DNA of 64,000 nucleotides from contig NZ_AP014723.1 of assembly GCF_001548035.1 (NCBI RefSeq), positions 1,240,001 through 1,304,000 on the forward strand, read 5' to 3'. The notes below the pieces were generated by a model. The model searched no databases, was not told the origin of the DNA, and worked only from the letters and a program-made list of their open reading frames with translations. Made by a program: the position numbers and the translations under genes. Every line of letters begins with the position of its first letter. Position 1 is the stretch's first letter. Of this stretch, positions 52,230 to 61,801 are shown one piece after another. This DNA is from Sulfurospirillum sp. UCH001 (GTDB lineage Bacteria; Campylobacterota; Campylobacteria; Campylobacterales; Sulfurospirillaceae).

Positions 52230-53344
52230 AACTAGGTGTTGTTAAGGCGTATGTACTCAAAGAGCTGACAGAAATCATACGATCACGGCTTATCATCATG
52301 GTTTATCTCATGCCAACCATGGTACTCGTACTGTTTGGATATGGCATCCGTATGGAAGTTACGAGTGCGCGTACACTTATCATTGACAATGACCAAAGCC
52401 ACTACTCACAGCTTCTCATCAGTAAATTTGAACACTCCAAATATTTTGATGCAACGATTGAGAAAAGAGGTGAAGAAAAAGCACTGGATGAAATTCATAA
52501 AGCAAAAAGTGACATACTCATCATCATCCCTGAGAGCTTTGAAAAACGTCTTTTACATGGGCAAAGTACACAAATCGGCGTGTTTGTGGATGCTGCTTTT
52601 CCGATGCGTGGCTCAACCATGGAAAGCTATGTGAAAGGTGTCGTTTTAGATGCTGCAAGTGAGATGTTAGAGCGCTTAGGCGGAAAGATGCCTACTATTA
52701 GTATCAATCAGCGAACACTCTTTAATCAAGCTATGCGCGATGAAGATGCCATTGTTCCGGGGCTTATTGGCTTAGTGTTACTCATTGCTCCTGCTATCTT
52801 AGCGGCTTTATTGATTGTGAAAGAAAAAGAAAAAGGGACAATTTTTAATTTTTATGCTTCGCCTGTTTCAAAAGGTGAGTTTATCGCCGCAAAACTCATC
52901 CCTGTTTTCTTGCTCCATTCTATCAATATTTTCATTTTGTTTTTATGGGCAACCTATCTGTTTGAAGTGCCATTTCGTGGGAGTTTTTTGCTGTATTGGT
53001 TGACATCAGAGCTGTATTTGATCATTAGTCTTTCGATTGGTATGATTATCTCCATCATTACACGCACACAAATTGTAGCAGTGGTTTTAACAGTCATTGT
53101 TACCATCATCCCAGGGTTTTTATATTCAGGTATTTTGATGCCTATCTCTTCTATGGTTGGTGTTTCACGCTATGAAGCCCATATTTTCCCTGTAATGTAC
53201 TACAATCATATTCTTTATGATGTTTTTTTAGTCGGAGAAGGGTTAGCATCTTCTAAAACAGAACTTTACATCTTCATCTTGGCGTTTTATGCGTTTACTA
53301 TGCTCACCCTTGGCAGTTTCTTGCTTAAAAAGGAGCTACGATGA
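52226..53344 (+). CDS. ABC-2 type permease (YbhS-like)
   Basis: The 372-residue protein has the ABC-2 permease layout: one N-terminal membrane helix (LIIMVYLMPTMVLVLFGYGI), a long periplasmic domain (residues about 40-180), then five C-terminal membrane helices with IVKEKEKGTIFNFYASPVSK and the loop PGFLYSGILMPISSM. It pairs with the next permease to form the membrane channel. Start and stop overlap its neighbours by 4 nt each. Confidence 0.92.
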   Translation: MKLGVVKAYVLKELTEIIRSRLIIMVYLMPTMVLVLFGYGIRMEVTSARTLIIDNDQSHYSQLLISKFEHSKYFDATIEKRGEEKALDEIHKAKSDILIIIPESFEKRLLHGQSTQIGVFVDAAFPMRGSTMESYVKGVVLDAASEMLERLGGKMPTISINQRTLFNQAMRDEDAIVPGLIGLVLLIAPAILAALLIVKEKEKGTIFNFYASPVSKGEFIAAKLIPVFLLHSINIFILFLWATYLFEVPFRGSFLLYWLTSELYLIISLSIGMIISIITRTQIVAVVLTVIVTIIPGFLYSGILMPISSMVGVSRYEAHIFPVMYYNHILYDVFLVGEGLASSKTELYIFILAFYAFTMLTLGSFLLKKELR

Positions 53345-54420
53345 AAGTCTTTTGGGCAGTTGTGGGTAAAGAGTTGCTCAGTTTTATACGTTCATGGCAA
53401 CTTGTTTTTGTCGTTCTTTATGCTTTTAGTTTTGAAGTCTACATCGCAGGCAGTGGCATTGAACTCAAACCTCGCAATATTGCCGTTGGCTATGTTGATA
53501 GTAGTGGAGGAGGACTTAGTTCAAAATTTTTGAGTTATTTTCATGCGCCAGAGTTTTTAGAGCCTATCTTGTTTGAATCTCAAGAAAAACTCTCTCAAGC
53601 AGTCTTTGATAAAGAAATTATGGTGGGGCTGGTATTTGATGATACGTTTGAGCAAAGTTTTCGTAAAAATAAACAGACCACACTGCATCTTCTTCTTGAT
53701 GCAACAGCTGCTTCACAAGCGTTTACAGCTTTGAGTTATTTACAAAACATCGCCATCAACTTTACGGCACGAAATTTTCCTGTAGAGCTTGTAACACACA
53801 AACTCTTCAATGAAAATGCAGACAATCACACGTTTATGGCGCTCACGGAGCTGCTCTCCATCGTCACGCTTTTATCGGTCATTCTTACTGCTGTGGTGTT
53901 TGTAAAAGAGAAAGAAGATGGCACGTGGGACATTATGCTGCTTATGCCAGTCAATGCAAAAATTATCATTTTAGCGAAGTCCTTTTCGCAAGTGATTATC
54001 GTCATGGTAGGGATTGTCATCTCAGTAGGGTTTGTTATCTTTGGTGTGTTTGACACACCCATCAATGGCTCTTTCTTCGCTTTTATGCTGCTTAGTTTTC
54101 TCTATGCGTTTACTGGGGCAGGTATTGGGCTTTTTATCGCTGCGATTGCTAAAGATGTGATGCAAGTAGCTCAACTCTCCATTGTCATCATGTTACCTCT
54201 TATTTTCTTAAGTGGTGCATGGACGCCCATTTATGCGATGCACCCATGGCTACAAACGTTTTCGCTTATTTCACCACTACGTTATTACATCGAAGGAACG
54301 GAGAGTATTTTCTTTAGAGGAACGCCTACATTGGAGCTTTATCCCTATTTTCTAGGGATGACATTGGTTGGAAGTGTTGTGTATATGATAGGATTTCGTA
54401 AAATCGGGCGATTGTTTTAA
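53341..54420 (+). CDS. ABC-2 type permease (YbhR-like)
   Basis: This 359-residue second permease has the same topology: KELLSFIRSWQLVFVVLYAF (first helix), a periplasmic domain, then five helices including VFVKEKEDGTWDIMLLMPVN and PLIFLSGAWTPIYAMHPW. The stop is followed by a short GGGCG / CGCCC hairpin (54406-54426), a possible weak terminator overlapping the stop codon. It is the last gene of the HlyD-ABC-permease operon. Confidence 0.92.
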   Translation: MKVFWAVVGKELLSFIRSWQLVFVVLYAFSFEVYIAGSGIELKPRNIAVGYVDSSGGGLSSKFLSYFHAPEFLEPILFESQEKLSQAVFDKEIMVGLVFDDTFEQSFRKNKQTTLHLLLDATAASQAFTALSYLQNIAINFTARNFPVELVTHKLFNENADNHTFMALTELLSIVTLLSVILTAVVFVKEKEDGTWDIMLLMPVNAKIIILAKSFSQVIIVMVGIVISVGFVIFGVFDTPINGSFFAFMLLSFLYAFTGAGIGLFIAAIAKDVMQVAQLSIVIMLPLIFLSGAWTPIYAMHPWLQTFSLISPLRYYIEGTESIFFRGTPTLELYPYFLGMTLVGSVVYMIGFRKIGRLF

Positions 54421-54434
54421 CCGCCCAATGAAGG

Positions 54435-55040
54435 TTAATGTAGAAAGTTTTTAATACCTGTAAAGACAAGTTGTGCTGAAAGAGCAGCTAACACAAGCCC
54501 TGTGACTTTACTCAGTACAATAAGCCCTGTACGTCCGATGAGTCTTTCAATATGTCCTGAGAGATACAGTAACAACCCTATACTAAAAATAGCCGATAAA
54601 AGCGCACTTGAACCTAACATCAAATCTTCAATGCTATCCATGTCCGCACCCATAACCATCAGCGCACCTACTGTTCCTGGTCCTACGGTTACAGGAATGG
54701 CTAAAGGAACAACGGCATGTTTTAAAATGTCTGTTTTACAGGTTGGCTCTGCATTGATCTCTTTTTGTACCAAATCAACAGCTGTTAAGAAAAGAAGCGC
54801 TCCAGCACCGATTCTAAAAGCATCCAGTGTGATGCCAAAGAGTTCAAAAATGTATTTACCGAAAAAGAGAATAACAAGACATGTGATAGAAATAGCAAGA
54901 GTTACTTTAATGGCAAGGCGCTTTTTATCGCTTTCTTCAACACCTTTGGTCATCGACAAAAAGATAGTCGTCACAAAAAAAGGCGTCATAATAAAAAAGA
55001 ATTTGACATAAATTGCAAAAAAAGCTGAAAGATGAATCAT
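54435..55040 (-). CDS. MarC family integral membrane protein
   Basis: The 201-residue protein has six hydrophobic segments and matches the MarC (UPF0056) family: KFFFIMTPFFVTTIFLSMT at the N-terminus, RIGAGALLFLTAVDLV, and VVPLAIPVTVGPGTVGALMV, where the PxxxGPG motif is typical. Function of the family is not known; an early link to antibiotic resistance was not upheld. The ATG at 55040 follows TAAGGAGGC. It converges with the ABC-2 operon. Confidence 0.9.
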   Translation of the reverse strand: MIHLSAFFAIYVKFFFIMTPFFVTTIFLSMTKGVEESDKKRLAIKVTLAISITCLVILFFGKYIFELFGITLDAFRIGAGALLFLTAVDLVQKEINAEPTCKTDILKHAVVPLAIPVTVGPGTVGALMVMGADMDSIEDLMLGSSALLSAIFSIGLLLYLSGHIERLIGRTGLIVLSKVTGLVLAALSAQLVFTGIKNFLH

Positions 55041-55106
55041 AGTGCCTCCTTAAAAAGAGTTGGCATTATAGCACTTTTTCAGTTCTGCTTTGGCAGAATG
55101 GACTTT

Positions 55107-55712
55107 ATGAAAAAAGAGATACTTTACCTCATTGAATATTTAGCCAAAAGTGAAAGCGCTCAAGAGAGCGCTTTTTATACAGTGTTGATGCAAAACCTTG
55201 CTTCGCATGAACTCTATACTCCTACAAAATTTACACATGTACAAATTGGCTCTTTGATGCAACGCCAAGGCATATCTCTGCCCATAACGTTTGAAGAGGG
55301 TGTAAAAGCGTTAGACATGGCATTAGACCAAGAGTTGCCAAAACCTTTGCAAGAAGCAAAAAAAACACTTTTTATGACTCTTTTACATGCCAATTTTCCT
55401 AAAAAGAAAAGTTTTTTAAGCGTTTCATTGGATATGTTTCTTTCTCAATTAGAGCCTGTAGAAAAAAGTATCTATGAAAATCTTTTAGCCTATATCTCAG
55501 GACTTAATCGCTCTCTAGCACTCTTTTTTGTATTGGCAAGAGAAGATGCTAAAGTGTTTACACCTGAGCGTTTAGTATGTTTTGGTGAGTTATTGCATGA
55601 AAAACTTTTAAATCTCCTCTTTAACGAAGAAGAGAAGATGCATTTGAGTCAAGGACTTAAAGAATTACTTGGTGTTTATTTGAGTTTATATGGCAAATAC
55701 CTTTACATGTAG
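55107..55712 (+). CDS. Hypothetical helical protein
   Basis: I do not recognise this 201-residue protein. It lacks a signal peptide and looks almost wholly alpha-helical, with segments such as KKEILYLIEYLAKSESAQES, LMQRQGISLPITFEEGVKAL and ENLLAYISGLNRSLALFF. A soluble cytoplasmic protein is likely. The ATG at 55107 is the most natural start. In-frame codons at 55098 and 55032 lie in the region shared with the divergent marC gene. A DUF1847 gene follows 12 nt downstream, so the two may form an operon. Confidence 0.65.
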   Translation: MKKEILYLIEYLAKSESAQESAFYTVLMQNLASHELYTPTKFTHVQIGSLMQRQGISLPITFEEGVKALDMALDQELPKPLQEAKKTLFMTLLHANFPKKKSFLSVSLDMFLSQLEPVEKSIYENLLAYISGLNRSLALFFVLAREDAKVFTPERLVCFGELLHEKLLNLLFNEEEKMHLSQGLKELLGVYLSLYGKYLYM

Positions 55713-55724
55713 AAGGGAATGTAG

Positions 55725-56387
55725 ATGAAAGATGAAGAAGAAAAAGAACTCAGTTGTGCTGAGTGCGGGACATTGAATTGTCATAAACATGAAAGCCGAT
55801 ATCCTAAGTTTTGTCTTACCACAAATGTCGATGAAGAGATGCTTGAAGAGTCTCTTGAATGCTATAAAGATGAAGAGGGTATTGATAGAAAAATTGCTCT
55901 TGCTGCAGCTGATATTGAGGGTGAATACTATGGCAAACTTACGCGCGTAGAGGAAATTTTAGCCTTTGCTAGACGTATTAGTGCAAAAAAAATCGGCATC
56001 GCTTCTTGTGTAGGACTAGCTCAAGAGTCTAAAATCTTTGCTGAAATTCTCAAAAACAACGGATTCGATGTTTTCATGGCGATTTGCAAGGTAGGCTCCC
56101 GCGATAAATGTGAGATAGGACTGAAAGAAGAGCAAAAAATTCGCCCAAATACGTTTGAACCTATGTGTAATCCTGTACTTCAAGCCAAGTATTTAAACAA
56201 AGCCAAGACAGACCTCAATGTCATTATGGGGCTTTGCGTTGGACATGATTCACTTTTTATCAAATACGCAAAAGCTACCACAACCTATCTTGTTGTAAAA
56301 GATCGTGTTTTAGGGCATAATCCCGTTGTTGCACTTTATACAACAGGCACGTACTATAAAAAACTGTTAAGTCCAAAAGAGTACTAA
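55725..56387 (+). CDS. DUF1847 metal-binding domain protein
   Basis: The 220-residue protein has the cysteine-rich N-terminus of DUF1847 (LSCAECGTLNCHKHESRYPKFC), then KIGIASCVGLAQESKIFAEIL, MAICKVGSRDKCEIG and MCNPVLQAKYLN. Near the end VIMGLCVGHDSLFIKYAKA and VLGHNPVVALYTTGTYYKKL are typical. The pattern of conserved cysteines suggests metal or Fe-S binding. The function is unknown in the family. AGAAGGGAATGTAG precedes the ATG. Confidence 0.85.
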   Translation: MKDEEEKELSCAECGTLNCHKHESRYPKFCLTTNVDEEMLEESLECYKDEEGIDRKIALAAADIEGEYYGKLTRVEEILAFARRISAKKIGIASCVGLAQESKIFAEILKNNGFDVFMAICKVGSRDKCEIGLKEEQKIRPNTFEPMCNPVLQAKYLNKAKTDLNVIMGLCVGHDSLFIKYAKATTTYLVVKDRVLGHNPVVALYTTGTYYKKLLSPKEY

Positions 56388-56449
56388 TCGATTATAGTGT
56401 TTTGTATCTATTATGTAAATTTTGATTGAGCGTAGGGAGAAGAGTGGTA

Positions 56450-57817
56450 ATGAAGCTTTGGTTACTATGTATAGTGTTTATACCATTCTCTCTTTTTAGT
56501 CTTGATTTAACTCCTGATGAAAAACTTTACCTTGAAAAATTAGGAACGATTAACGTTTGTGTTGATCCAGATTGGGAACCTTTTGAAATGATGGATAAAA
56601 AAGGTCACTACACAGGTATTGGAGCAGACCTTTTACACTTAGTGGCACAAAGAGTTGGTATAAATGTTACTGTATTACCGACAAAAGATTGGGATGAAAG
56701 TGTCGCATTTTCAAAAGCGGGCAGATGTCAAGTCATCAGTTTCTTAAATCAATCACCTTACCGCGATACATGGCTTCTTTTTACACAACCTCATTTTAGT
56801 GATCCTAATGTTTTTATAACAAGAGAAGAGCATGCATTTATTGGTGATCCAAAGGATTTACGAAACGAAAGTATGGTTTTCCCTACTGGTACTGCGATGG
56901 AAGAGTTTATACGAAAAGAGTACCCTCATTTTAAAATAATGACAACATCTTCTGAGTTGGATGCTTTTAAAATGGTTTCAAACAAACAAGCAGACATCGC
57001 TATGCGCTCTTTAGTAGTTGCAGCATACACGATCAAAAAAGAGGGAATGTTCAATCTTAAAATTGCAGGGCAACTTCCTGATTATACCAATCAATTACGC
57101 ATTGGAGTCATCAAAACGGAACCAATGCTTCGCAATATTTTAGATAAAGGAGTCGCAACGATTACTTCAGAAGATCGAAATGCCATTGTTAACAAGTATG
57201 TTTCCATTAAAGCGCAGTCAGTCTATGATTACCGTTTGGTTATCAAAGTGATCTTTGGTTTTATTTTGATAGGACTTCTTCTTTTATGGCGATACTATGA
57301 GCTTAAAAAATACAATCAAAAACTGCTTTATCTCTCCGAAACAGATCTCTTAACCCAGATTTACAATCGCACAAAGATCGATCAAGCATTACATGATAAC
57401 ATCGATACTGCTAAAAAAACACGTGAACCATTGTCTCTTTTACTGATTGATGTTGATTATTTTAAGACAGTCAATGACACGTTTGGGCATCCAGTAGGAG
57501 ATCAAATCCTAATCGAGATGGTTCAATTAATTAAAGAGAGTATTCGTCGTTATGATATACTTGGGCGTTGGGGTGGAGAAGAATTTTTGATTTTGTGCCC
57601 AAAGACAACACAAGATGAAGCGTTAAAGGTTGCAGAACGTATCCAGAAGAAAATCAAAAATGCTGTTTTTACCACACAACAACGTCACAGTGTTAGTATT
57701 GGTATTGCTACATTGCGTTTAGATGACACACCTCATACATTCATTTCACATGCAGATGCTGCATTGTATCAAGCAAAAAAAGATGGTCGAGATACCATAT
57801 CAATTGCTCCTCACTAA
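56450..57817 (+). CDS. Receptor-type diguanylate cyclase with periplasmic solute-binding domain
   Basis: The 455-residue protein has a signal peptide (KLWLLCIVFIPFSLFS), then a periplasmic SBP_bac_3 domain (about residues 22-258; INVCVDPDWEPFEMMDKKG and YTGIGADLLHLVA). A membrane helix (VIFGFILIGLLLLWRYYEL, about 270-290) leads to a cytoplasmic GGDEF domain with SETDLLTQIYNRTKID and the active-site variant RWGGEEFLIL. It should make cyclic di-GMP when the outer domain binds an amino-acid-like or other small ligand. The ligand is unknown. The ATG at 56450 is chosen; the frame opens at 56426. Confidence 0.93.
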   Translation: MKLWLLCIVFIPFSLFSLDLTPDEKLYLEKLGTINVCVDPDWEPFEMMDKKGHYTGIGADLLHLVAQRVGINVTVLPTKDWDESVAFSKAGRCQVISFLNQSPYRDTWLLFTQPHFSDPNVFITREEHAFIGDPKDLRNESMVFPTGTAMEEFIRKEYPHFKIMTTSSELDAFKMVSNKQADIAMRSLVVAAYTIKKEGMFNLKIAGQLPDYTNQLRIGVIKTEPMLRNILDKGVATITSEDRNAIVNKYVSIKAQSVYDYRLVIKVIFGFILIGLLLLWRYYELKKYNQKLLYLSETDLLTQIYNRTKIDQALHDNIDTAKKTREPLSLLLIDVDYFKTVNDTFGHPVGDQILIEMVQLIKESIRRYDILGRWGGEEFLILCPKTTQDEALKVAERIQKKIKNAVFTTQQRHSVSIGIATLRLDDTPHTFISHADAALYQAKKDGRDTISIAPH

Positions 57818-57919
57818 ATTTTAGACACTAATCTTTACACATCGGTATAAACAAATTTACCAAAAAAAACAATCTTTTCTCTTTTTTAATTAAAAACTCC
57901 CATTTTTCTCCCTTTTTCT

Positions 57920-57928
57920 TGCTATTAT
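57920..57928 (+). promoter_or_regulatory. Extended -10 promoter candidate for the fdh operon
   Basis: TGCTATTAT behind a long T/C-rich tract, about 170 nt upstream of the first fdh gene. If used, the transcript carries a leader of roughly 160 nt that includes the two hairpins at 58010-58074. Confidence 0.5.
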
Positions 57929-58009
57929 CACAGCCAAAATGTCACATTATTATAAAATTAATCTTAATTTAATTATGTAACTTGTACTCTTACGCTTTTT
58001 AAAATTTTC

Positions 58010-58074
58010 GAGATTTCACCCGAAAGAATAAAGTGTTTCTTTGGGGTGATCTCTTTAAAAAATGAATGAGATCA
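58010..58074 (+). promoter_or_regulatory. fdh leader with two mutually exclusive hairpins
   Basis: Hairpin A pairs GAGAT..CACCC (58010-58021) with GGGTGATCTC (58044-58053), with inner pairing AAAGAA / TTCTTT. Hairpin B pairs TGATCTC (58047-58053) with GAGATCA (58068-58074). Both need the same central strand, so only one can form. The AAGGAGG ribosome binding site begins 9 nt later. This is the layout of an attenuator or riboswitch. No known class is recognised. Confidence 0.6.
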
Positions 58075-58095
58075 AGATTAATAAGGAGGTGCTCG

Positions 58096-58293
58096 ATGAA
58101 CGAAAGCAGACGTGGCTTTGTTAAAAAAGCTGCTCTTGTGGGTGCAATTGGTGCAACAGGTGTTGTAAGTGTACAAGCAAGTGCTTCGGGTTCAAAAGGT
58201 TCAAACGGAGTGGTAAAAGGTAAATCACCAAAAAAAGAGATTACCTATACTAAAACACAGGCATGGGAAGATTATTATAAATCTGCCCTGTAA
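58096..58293 (+). CDS. Small Tat-signal protein of the formate dehydrogenase operon
   Basis: The 65-residue protein starts ESRRGFVKKAALVGAIGATG, a twin-arginine leader, followed by only about 35 further residues (ITYTKTQAWEDYYKSAL at the end). Such small Tat proteins precede fdhA in Campylobacter and relatives, and their role is unknown. The ATG at 58096 follows AATAAGGAGGTGCTCG, a very strong ribosome binding site. It is 22 nt before fdhA. Confidence 0.8.
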   Translation: MNESRRGFVKKAALVGAIGATGVVSVQASASGSKGSNGVVKGKSPKKEITYTKTQAWEDYYKSAL

Positions 58294-58315
58294 AGAAAAG
58301 AGAGGATAACGCGTA

Positions 58316-61177
58316 ATGGAAAGTACAACGGCGCGTGCTCTTACTACGACCGTAGGTCGAAGATCATTTTTAAAAATGGTAGCATTGGGAAGCGTTTTTG
58401 GCGCGACTTCAAGCTTTGCTAGTGAAAAAGTGACAAGAGCCGCAACAGAGGAAGAGATCAAAGATCCATTTCCTGGAAGTAAAAAAGTAAAAACTATCTG
58501 TACATCATGTTCAGTTGGTTGTGGTGTGATCGCAGAAGTTCACAATGGTGTATGGGTTCGTCAAGAAGTTGCTCAAGATCACCCAATTAGCCTTGGAGGA
58601 CACTGCTGTAAGGGTGCTGATATGATCGATATGGTTAGATCAGAAGTACGCCTTAAGTATCCAATGGTCAAAGAAAATGGTCAATGGAAACGTTTATCAT
58701 GGGATGAAGCCCTCAATAGAATTGCTAAAAAACTCAAAGAACTCAAAGAAAAAGATGGTCCAGATGCTGTTCAGTTCTTAGGTTCAGCAAAAATGAGCAA
58801 TGAGCAAGCATATTATTTTAGAAAGTTTGCTGCATTCTTTGGAACAAATAATATAGATCATCAAGCGAGAATCTGACACAGCTCCTCAGTCGCCGGTGTG
58901 GCGAATACATTAGGATATGGGTCTATGACAAACTCGTTTGGAGACATCCAAAACGCAAAATCTATTTTTATCATTGGTTGTAATCCAGCGGTAAATCACC
59001 CTGTAGGTTTTGGTCATATATTAAAAGCAAAAGAGAGAAATAACGCAAAAATTATTGTTATTGATCCACGTTTTACAAAAAGTGCTGCTAAAGCAGATTA
59101 TTTTGCACAAATTCGTCCAGGTACTGACATCCCTTTTGTTTATGGTATGTTACATATCATCTTTAAAAATGGTTGGGAAGATAAAAAATACATTGAAGAT
59201 CGTGTTTATGGTATGGATGAAATCCGTGCAGAAGCTCTCAAATGGACACCGGAAGTTGTTGCGGATGTCACAGGTGTAAGTGCTGAAACATTGATGGAAA
59301 TTACAACCGTATATGCGAAAAATTCTCCTGGTACGCTTCTTTGGGCGATGGGACTAACCCAACACACTATTGGTACAGGCAATACACGTATTGCTCCAAT
59401 TCTTCAAATGGCGCTTGGTTACATGGGTAAAGCAGGTGGTGGTACAAACATTCTTAGAGGTCACGACAACGTTCAAGGTGCGACCGATATGGGCTGTTTG
59501 GCAGATACACTTCCAGGTTACTATGGCTTGATTGAAGGCTCTTGGAAATACTATGCTCGTATGTGGGGTGTTGAGTATGACTACTTAAAATCACAATTTA
59601 AAGATGCTTCATGGATGGGAAAACCAGGCTTTACATTAGCTCGTTGGTGGGCAGGTGTACTTGCTGGAAAACCAGGTGAAGATGCTATTGAAAATGCAGG
59701 TACTAACCTAAAAGCACTTGTTGTTATGGGTTGTGGTATTACATCAACTTCACAAAACCTCAAAATTCAACAAGGTCTTGATAACTTAGAGCTTCTTGTA
59801 CTCGCAGATCCGTTTGTAAACGAAGCAGCTATTTTGACCAATAGAAAAGACAATCTCTTTATCTTGCCAAGTGCAACACAATTTGAGAGCAGTGGTACCG
59901 TTTCTGCAACCAACAGAAGTGCTCAGTGGCGTTCTAAAGTTGTTGAACCACTTTATGAGAGCAAAGCCGATCAAGACATTATGTTTGAACTTGCAAAGCG
60001 TTTAGGTTTCTATGAGCAATATACCCGTTCAATGATGATGCACCTCAAAAGCGATGGCTACCTTGAGATGACACCAGATAAAAAAACATTCCAATGGCCT
60101 GAAGATGCGACAATTGAGATTTCACGCACGCTTAGAACCATCGGTATGATGGGCTGGACACCAGAACGTATCAAAAAACATACCGACAACTGGCATATGT
60201 TTGATGAAGTAACAGGTGCAGGTAAAGGCGAAATGAAGGGTGAATTCTACGGACTTCCATGGCCTTGTTGGAGTGTTAAACACGGTGGAACGCCAAATCT
60301 TTACAATGTAGATGTTCCTGTAAGTCAAGGTGGTATGGGCTTTAGAAATAACTTTGGCTTAGAAAAAGATGGTGTAAGCTTACTCTCTGGTCATGGTTCA
60401 GCTCCAATTGGCTCTAAAGTCGATGGTGGTTACCCTGAAATTACGAAAGAAAATATCGAATCATTGATCGGTAGAAAACTCAGTGATGCAGAAAAAGACC
60501 TTTGTGGTGCAAACTGGAAAACATGTACGAGTGGTAAATTGGTTGATTTAGCGCTTGAAGCAGGCTTGACACCTTATGGTAACGCAAAAGCACGTGCGGT
60601 TGTGTGGAATTTCCCAGATCGTATTCCACTTCATCGTGAGCCACTCTATTCACCACGTCCTGATTTAGTTGCAAAATACCCAACGTATGCGGATAAAGCA
60701 AATCACTTCCGTGTAACAACAAAATATGCATCTATTCAAAAAGAACAAGACTACACCAAAGAGTTCCCAATTGTTATGACAACAGGTCGTTTAGTAACAA
60801 TGATGGGTGCTGGTTTAGAAAACAGAGCTTCTAAATACATTTGTGCACTCACACCTGAGATGTTCTGTGACATTCATCCAGAACTTGCAAAAAAACACGG
60901 TATTCAGAATGGTAAGATGATGTGGGTACACTCACCAGCAGGTACAAAAATCAAAGTTAAAGCGAAGTATTCTCATACTGTTTTACCAAATATGGTTTTC
61001 TTACCATTCCACTTTGGCGGATATATGCAAGGTGTAGATATGACGGGTAATTTCCCAGTAGGAACAAAGCCGTATGCAAGTGGCGAATGTGCCAATACGG
61101 TAGTTAGTTATGGTTATGACATCATTACGCAGATTCCTGCATCAAAAGCTGGCTTATGCCGCGTAGAGAAAGCGTAG
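58316..61177 (+). CDS. fdhA: Formate dehydrogenase large subunit, selenocysteine-containing
   Basis: FdhA oxidises formate to CO2 at a molybdenum or tungsten bis-pterin cofactor. The gene reads through an in-frame TGA at 58874-58876, codon 187, in the context HQARI-U-HSSSVAGVANT. That is the active-site position where Cys or Sec is found in this family, so the TGA is selenocysteine, not a break. The precursor is 953 residues with a Tat leader (GRRSFLKM, R15-R16). The cluster motif is C62-x2-C65-x3-C69 and C97 or C98. Downstream are GCNPAVNHPVGFGHILKAKE, LRGHDNVQGATDMG and a C-terminal PFHFGGYMQG. It is the catalytic subunit of fdhABC. Confidence 0.95.
58874..58876 (+). other. fdhA: Selenocysteine codon (TGA) in fdhA
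   Basis: In-frame UGA at the catalytic Sec/Cys position. The next 25 nt can form a short stem (for example CACA at 58877-58880 with TGTG at 58897-58900), as expected for a bacterial SECIS just after the codon. Confidence 0.9.
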
Positions 61178-61187
61178 GAGGTTGATG

Positions 61188-61790
61188 ATGGAAAACGCTA
61201 GAATGAAATTTTACTGCGATGAGAGCAGATGTATTGAATGCGATGGTTGTAGTATTGCATGTGCAGAAGCACATGAACTACCTGCAGGAATTGCACGAAG
61301 AAAAGTCATCACCATTCACGAAGGAATCCCTGGTAAAGAAGTCTCAACTTCAGTAGCATGTATGCACTGTACCGATGCACCTTGCCAGCAAGTATGTCCT
61401 GTTGATTGTTTTTACATCAGAGCTGATGGTGTTGTTCTTCATGATAAAGAGAAATGTATCGGTTGTGGTTACTGCTTGTACGCATGTCCATTTGGTGCTC
61501 CACAGTTCCCAAGAGATGGTGCGTTTGGTACTAAGGGAGCAATGGATAAATGTACCATGTGTGCAGGTGGTCCATTAGCAACCAATTCACATCATGAATT
61601 TGAACTCTATGGTCAAAACCGTATTGCAGAGGGAAAAGTGCCTGTATGTGCAGCAATGTGTTCAACTAAAGCGCTTTTAGTAGGCGATGCAGAGTCTGTA
61701 TCTAATGTCATTAGAGCACGTGTTATGGCTCGTGGCGGAAAAGAAATGAACTCATCGTATGGCTGGAATATTGCCTACAAAAACAAATGA
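61188..61790 (+). CDS. fdhB: Formate dehydrogenase iron-sulfur subunit
   Basis: The 200-residue ferredoxin-like subunit carries four cysteine groups for [4Fe-4S] clusters: CIECDGCSIACAEAH, CMHCTDAPCQQVCP, CIGCGYCLYACPFG, and CTMCAGG with CAAMCSTKAL. It passes electrons from FdhA to the cytochrome b subunit. It lacks a signal peptide and should be co-exported with FdhA. The ATG at 61188 follows GGAGGTTGATG; a second ATG at 61185 is adjacent. Confidence 0.94.
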   Translation: MENARMKFYCDESRCIECDGCSIACAEAHELPAGIARRKVITIHEGIPGKEVSTSVACMHCTDAPCQQVCPVDCFYIRADGVVLHDKEKCIGCGYCLYACPFGAPQFPRDGAFGTKGAMDKCTMCAGGPLATNSHHEFELYGQNRIAEGKVPVCAAMCSTKALLVGDAESVSNVIRARVMARGGKEMNSSYGWNIAYKNK

Positions 61791-61801
61791 AAGGAATAGC
61801 A

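Noticed and set aside
58316-61177. fdhA as a frameshifted or broken pseudogene because of the internal TGA
   Set aside because: The TGA is in frame at the catalytic Sec position, and the flanking residues match the family on both sides.
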